Source: Marinospirillum sp. (lineage in GTDB: Bacteria; Pseudomonadota; Gammaproteobacteria; Pseudomonadales; Halomonadaceae). Taken from it: a stretch of DNA of 8,818 bases. The position numbers and the translations under genes were made by a program. Numbering within the stretch: position 1 is the stretch's first letter; each line of letters opens with the position of its first letter. Location of the stretch: assembly GCF_014859565.1 (NCBI RefSeq), contig NZ_JACUUA010000137.1, positions 1-8,818 of the forward strand, written 5' to 3'. Under the pieces are notes generated by a model. That model worked only from the letters and a program-made list of their open reading frames with translations, was not told the DNA's origin and made no database searches. Of this stretch, positions 5,734-8,818 are shown one piece after another.

Positions 5734-5742
5734 TCGCGATTG
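5731..5742. promoter_or_regulatory. 12-bp perfect palindrome CAATCGCGATTG at the hemP -35
   Basis: CAATCGCGATTG is an exact inverted repeat that overlaps the -35 of the proposed hemP promoter and extends upstream of it. This is a typical position for a repressor or a class II activator. It does not resemble a Fur box. The bound protein is unknown, and direct function is inferred from symmetry and position only. Confidence 0.45.
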
Positions 5743-5781
5743 TAATCAAAGAGTCATTTTTGATGAAGAATGAGAGGGGGC

Positions 5782-5798
5782 TGCAGGCTTAGCCTGCA
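5782..5798. terminator. hairpin after the diguanylate cyclase gene, no T tract
   Basis: TGCAGGC (5782-5788) pairs perfectly with GCCTGCA (5792-5798) around a tta loop, 6 nt past the stop of the cyclase gene. No T run follows on either strand, so if it ends transcription it does so weakly or with Rho. It may instead protect the 3' end of the mRNA. Confidence 0.4.
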
Positions 5799-5804
5799 TG
5801 ATGA

Positions 5805-7778
5805 TCAACTGGAGGCTGGTTGAAAGGATATTACTCGGTTGCGTCCTGCTGCCTTGGCGGCATAACAGGCTTCGTCGGCTCGTTTGATGAGCTCTTTGGC
5901 GGAGGTTTCATTGGGCTGGAAATGGCTTAGGCCGATGCTGGTGGTGACCCGATACTGATCGGAGCCACTGATTTTAAGCTGTTCCACTGCTATTCGGATC
6001 TGTTCTGCGACCTGTTTTGCCTGGGGTTCATCCATGCCTTTTAACAGCAGGGCAAATTCATCGCCTCCCTGTCGAGCCGAAATCCCTTGTGTTCCGGCTT
6101 CCCGTTGCAGGATAGCTGCTATCCCCTGTAACCAGAGATCACCCACATCGTGCCCAAGGTTGTCGTTGATGGGTTTGAAGTGATCCAGGTCGATCAGTAA
6201 CAGGGTTGACTGGATCTGTTGCTGTTGCCAATCCTTTGCAGCAGCATCCATGACCTGATCAAAGCCACGGCGGTTAAGCAACTGGGTTAGTCCATCATGC
6301 AGGGCTGCCCAGCGGTCTTTTTCTTCCTGCAGTTTACGCTCAGTAATGTCACGAAAAGTGCCGATATACCCCTGATACTGGCCTTCTTCACTTTTGACAG
6401 GTGAGGCGTGTACCTCTAGCCAAATTTGTTGTTCATCACTACGAATACAGCGGTACTGGGTTTCAAATGTCCGGTGATGTGCCACAGCTTGCTGCCAGTC
6501 ATTGAGCAAAATGTGGCGTTCATCAGGGTGGATAGTCTGTTGCCAACCCATACCACGCAGAGTGTCAGCAGGATACCCTGTCATTGTCATAAAAGCCTGG
6601 TTGACATAAATCACACCACCCAGCAAATCAGACAGAATAATGCCGGTCGGGGATGAGTCCAGCACAGCATTCAGATAAGCCTGACGGCGAACCAGGTCAC
6701 CTCGGTTGCGATCCAGATAACGCAGCAGCGTATTAAATCGGGAAGCCACGGAGCGTAGTTCACTTAATGGGGTGTCGGCTTTCAGACGTTCCTGCTCACC
6801 ACGGGTAATGGCATCAATCTGCTGGGCAAAGCGTTTTACAGGTCGCAGTAATAACAGCAGGATGATCCAGAGAGTTGGCAGGCTGATCACCAATACACCG
6901 CCACCAATCAGCCACATGATCCACCAGAGGCGATCAAAAGCGGCATAGGCTTCATGCTCAGGCAGGTAAACCCCTACAATCCAGTCTGCTTGCCACAGCT
7001 GGCGATAGGCCTGCAGGGCATTTTGGCCATCCAGTGTTAATCCTTCAGCGGCACCTTCCCAGCCCAGTAAAGCCAAACCAATCCAGGGGTTAAACTCAGC
7101 ATCGGGCAGTGGTTGCATAATCAGCTCAGGATTTTTATGTACCAGGATCTGGCCGGATGCGGTTCCAAGTCCGGCAAACCCTTCTTTCCCCAGGCGCAGA
7201 CGTTGCAGACGACCCAGAAAGTTATCACCCGATACCTTGACGATGCCGCCAACCATACCCTGAAAACTCTGTTTTTCATCCAGCAGGGGCACAGCAAACA
7301 TCACCAGTGGCTCATGGGTGACCAGTCCAGTGAAGGGTTCACTGACATGACTGCGGCGGCTGTGCTGCAGATATTGAAAATAGGCGCGGTGACTGATATT
7401 GAGCCCCTGACGGCCAGCACTGGGCCAGTCAACCTGCACCACTCCGTCGCGGTTAACCACAACCAGGGTATCAAAATAGGCCAGCAGTGCGGAGTTTTGC
7501 TGCAGCAAAAATTGCAGTTCAGTTTCTGATTCCGGTGGGAAGCTTGTATCTATCTGATTGCTCAGGCCTTGCAGTGCGTGCAGCCTTTTTGCAACATCCT
7601 GCTCAATGTTATGGGCAATCAGCTCAGCTTGATACTCCATGTGAGTGAACAGGGTTTCACGGGTGATGTCTCGACCCATATACCAGGAGGAGCCCAGCAG
7701 GACAACAACCAGCACCACCCAGCCAGAACCCAGGCTGAGCATCAGGCGGGCATGTAATGAGCCGAACCAGTGCTTCAT
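5805..7778 (-). CDS. membrane-bound dCACHE-HAMP-PAS-GGDEF diguanylate cyclase
   Basis: This 657-residue inner-membrane sensor should make cyclic di-GMP from two GTP. The order is: transmembrane helix 1 (about 15-33); a large periplasmic dCACHE ligand-binding region (about 35-280, with ISHRAYFQYL and FAVPLLDE segments typical of this fold); helix 2 (about 285-311); a HAMP linker (312-365, LRPVKRFAQQI); one PAS domain (366-480, ending GTFRDITERK); and GGDEF (482-652). The catalytic loop is GGDEF (571-575), with metal Asp530 and substrate-binding residues in LIDLDHFKPINDNLGHDVGD, so activity is expected. The inhibitory I-site RxxD, normally nine residues before GGDEF, reads GTQG (562-565) and is absent. 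ATG 7778 has aagga 8 nt upstream. It stands alone and diverges from the sirtuin gene. The ligand cannot be told from sequence. Confidence 0.95.
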   Translation of the reverse strand: MKHWFGSLHARLMLSLGSGWVVLVVVLLGSSWYMGRDITRETLFTHMEYQAELIAHNIEQDVAKRLHALQGLSNQIDTSFPPESETELQFLLQQNSALLAYFDTLVVVNRDGVVQVDWPSAGRQGLNISHRAYFQYLQHSRRSHVSEPFTGLVTHEPLVMFAVPLLDEKQSFQGMVGGIVKVSGDNFLGRLQRLRLGKEGFAGLGTASGQILVHKNPELIMQPLPDAEFNPWIGLALLGWEGAAEGLTLDGQNALQAYRQLWQADWIVGVYLPEHEAYAAFDRLWWIMWLIGGGVLVISLPTLWIILLLLLRPVKRFAQQIDAITRGEQERLKADTPLSELRSVASRFNTLLRYLDRNRGDLVRRQAYLNAVLDSSPTGIILSDLLGGVIYVNQAFMTMTGYPADTLRGMGWQQTIHPDERHILLNDWQQAVAHHRTFETQYRCIRSDEQQIWLEVHASPVKSEEGQYQGYIGTFRDITERKLQEEKDRWAALHDGLTQLLNRRGFDQVMDAAAKDWQQQQIQSTLLLIDLDHFKPINDNLGHDVGDLWLQGIAAILQREAGTQGISARQGGDEFALLLKGMDEPQAKQVAEQIRIAVEQLKISGSDQYRVTTSIGLSHFQPNETSAKELIKRADEACYAAKAAGRNRVISFQPASS

Positions 7779-7902
7779 GGTTTATCCTTTGTTGATCCCC
7801 TGATCCTGATAGTGGGTAAAACCAAAATGCTAAGCAGGGTATCCTGTTGTTTTTAGTTGTTTCGCAGGATTAAGTCTAACAGAGCTGAAGGAAATCGGGC
7901 AT

Positions 7903-8751
7903 TTGAATACCAGAGAAAGAACATTGAACGACCTGAAGGATTTTGTTTTTGATCACCAGCGATTATTGGTATTAACTGGTGCTGGAGTCAGCACTGACAG
8001 TGGTATTCCTGATTATCGGGATCAGCAGGGACAGTGGAAACACAAACCACCGGTACAGCATGGTGACTTCATGTCGCAGCTGTTGGTTCGTCAGCGTTAC
8101 TGGGCCAGGGCATTGGTCGGTTTTCCGGTAATGCAGCAGGCCAGACCGGGTGAGGCGCATCGAGCACTGGCTGAACTGGAGCAGCGAGGGCGAGTGTTCC
8201 ACCTGATTACCCAGAATGTGGATCGGTTGCATCAACAGGCGGGTTCAACAAAGGTCACGGATTTACATGGCCGGGCAGATACGGTGAGTTGCCAGAGCTG
8301 CGGTTATCGCTTGATGCGTTATGCCTACCACCAGTTTCTGGAACAGTTGAATCCGGGTTTTACCGGTTTACAGGGTGTGACTGCCGCACCGGATGGTGAT
8401 GCTGATTTGGAGCGTGATGACTTTCATCGCTTTCAGGTGGCAGATTGTCCGCGTTGTGCTGGCATCATCAAGCCGGATGTGGTGTTTTTTGGGGATCTGA
8501 TCCCTAGTGCTACCCGGCAGATGGCCGATCAGGCACTGGCAGTCGCGGACGCTCTGCTGGTGGTGGGTTCATCATTGATGGTTTATTCTGGTTATCGCTT
8601 TTGTCAGCAAGCCAGCCAGATGGGCAAACCCATTGCAGCACTGAACCTTGGCAAAACCCGCGCAGACCCACTGCTGAGTCTGAAGATAGAAGCTGCTATC
8701 GGATCAACACTGCAGGCGTTGATTGATCAAAACCCCTGCCCGCAGGCATAA
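7903..8751 (+). CDS. class II sirtuin NAD-dependent protein deacylase
   Basis: This 282-residue cytoplasmic enzyme removes acyl groups from lysines using NAD+. The motifs are: GAGVSTDSGIPDYR (26-39) for NAD binding; RPGEAHRAL (81-89); QNVD (104-107); catalytic His122 in DLHG; zinc ligands Cys130, Cys133, Cys182 and Cys185; and GSSL (222-225) near the second NAD site. The STDSGIPDYR and RPGEAH forms point to the class II (SIRT4-like) group; bacterial members include lipoamidases and deacetylases, and the acyl specificity is not visible. About 45 residues between the zinc Cys pairs make a long small-domain insert, as is usual in class II. The start is TTG 7903 with aagga (7888-7892) 10 nt before it; no ATG lies in frame near the N terminus, and starting later would approach the NAD motif. 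The end overlaps the next gene, which is on the opposite strand. Confidence 0.93.
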   Translation: MNTRERTLNDLKDFVFDHQRLLVLTGAGVSTDSGIPDYRDQQGQWKHKPPVQHGDFMSQLLVRQRYWARALVGFPVMQQARPGEAHRALAELEQRGRVFHLITQNVDRLHQQAGSTKVTDLHGRADTVSCQSCGYRLMRYAYHQFLEQLNPGFTGLQGVTAAPDGDADLERDDFHRFQVADCPRCAGIIKPDVVFFGDLIPSATRQMADQALAVADALLVVGSSLMVYSGYRFCQQASQMGKPIAALNLGKTRADPLLSLKIEAAIGSTLQALIDQNPCPQA

Positions 8752-8818
8752 CCTGATGCCCAGGCCCACTGGAAGTTGTAACCACCCAGTTGTCCTGTTA
8801 CATCCAGTACTTCACCAA
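8727..8818 (-). CDS. 3' end of HI0933/BaiN-like NAD(P)/FAD-dependent oxidoreductase (partial)
   Basis: Read on the - strand from the window edge, the frame gives GEVLDVTGQLGGYNFQWAWA, then SGYACGQGF and TGA at 8727-8729. GGYNFQWAWASG near the C terminus is the hallmark FAD-contact segment of the HI0933/YhiN/BaiN flavoprotein family, so about the last 29 residues are seen and the rest lies beyond the window. Family members are soluble FAD proteins whose physiological substrate is often unknown. Its last 25 nt overlap the 3' end of the convergent sirtuin gene. Confidence 0.85.
   Translation of the reverse strand, partial: GEVLDVTGQLGGYNFQWAWASGYACGQGF

Noticed and set aside
5690..5760. Fur box before hemP
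   Set aside because: AT-rich stretches such as aagaagtatt give only scattered matches to the Fur pattern, well below the two sites accepted elsewhere in the window.
7779..7902. Promoters in the divergent region between the cyclase and sirtuin genes
   Set aside because: Two promoters must exist, but I found no -35/-10 pair better than about half matching at sensible spacing, so none is reported.
1..8818. CRISPR array, insertion sequence, tRNA or phage attachment site
   Set aside because: No regularly spaced repeats, transposase frames, terminal inverted repeats or tRNA-like cloverleaf sequences were seen.

Overview
The window comes from a gammaproteobacterium with intermediate GC content. 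Protein resemblances (Pseudomonas-like Bfd, BfrB and FtnA sequences; DUF6164; HemP; a class II sirtuin) suggest an Oceanospirillales- or Pseudomonas-like marine or freshwater lineage. The genus cannot be fixed from the sequence. Most of the window concerns iron: storage on the left (+ strand) and iron or heme uptake in the centre (- strand). A sensory diguanylate cyclase, a sirtuin and the tail of a flavoprotein gene lie on the right.

Left (1-1905). The end of an unidentified upstream gene is followed by a strong terminator. Then comes bfd, a 66-residue [2Fe-2S] bacterioferritin-associated ferredoxin with a Fur-box-like sequence just before its start. Two adjacent bacterioferritin/ferritin genes follow. 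The first subunit keeps the heme ligand Met52 and the Bfd-docking residues but has lost most of its ferroxidase centre. The second keeps all six ferroxidase ligands but lacks Met52. Together with Bfd they form a complete module in which one subunit oxidises iron and the other carries the heme and recruits the reductant for release. A terminator follows, and a DUF6164 membrane-protein gene starts only 13 nt after its T tract.

Centre (1906-5750, - strand, read right to left). hemP has a promoter with a 12-bp palindrome at the -35. It is followed by a FecA-like TonB-dependent outer-membrane receptor interrupted by one in-frame TAA, and then a terminator. A second promoter, with perfect -35, 17-nt spacer and a near-perfect overlapping Fur box, drives a HmuS/HemS-like protein in which the usual heme-ligand His is replaced by Gln. 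Twelve nucleotides further on is a 27-codon gene for a single-span membrane peptide. The likely logic is iron starvation, Fur release, then uptake through the receptor and cytoplasmic handling by the HmuS-like protein. In this sequence the receptor is broken by the stop codon.

Right (5805-8818). A 657-residue dCACHE-HAMP-PAS-GGDEF membrane diguanylate cyclase with no inhibitory I-site lies on the - strand. Divergent from it is a class II sirtuin deacylase with a probable TTG start. The sirtuin gene's 3' end overlaps, tail to tail, the end of a HI0933/BaiN-like FAD oxidoreductase gene that runs off the window. I see no tRNA, rRNA, insertion sequence or CRISPR array. No stretch longer than 300 bases lacks a gene.
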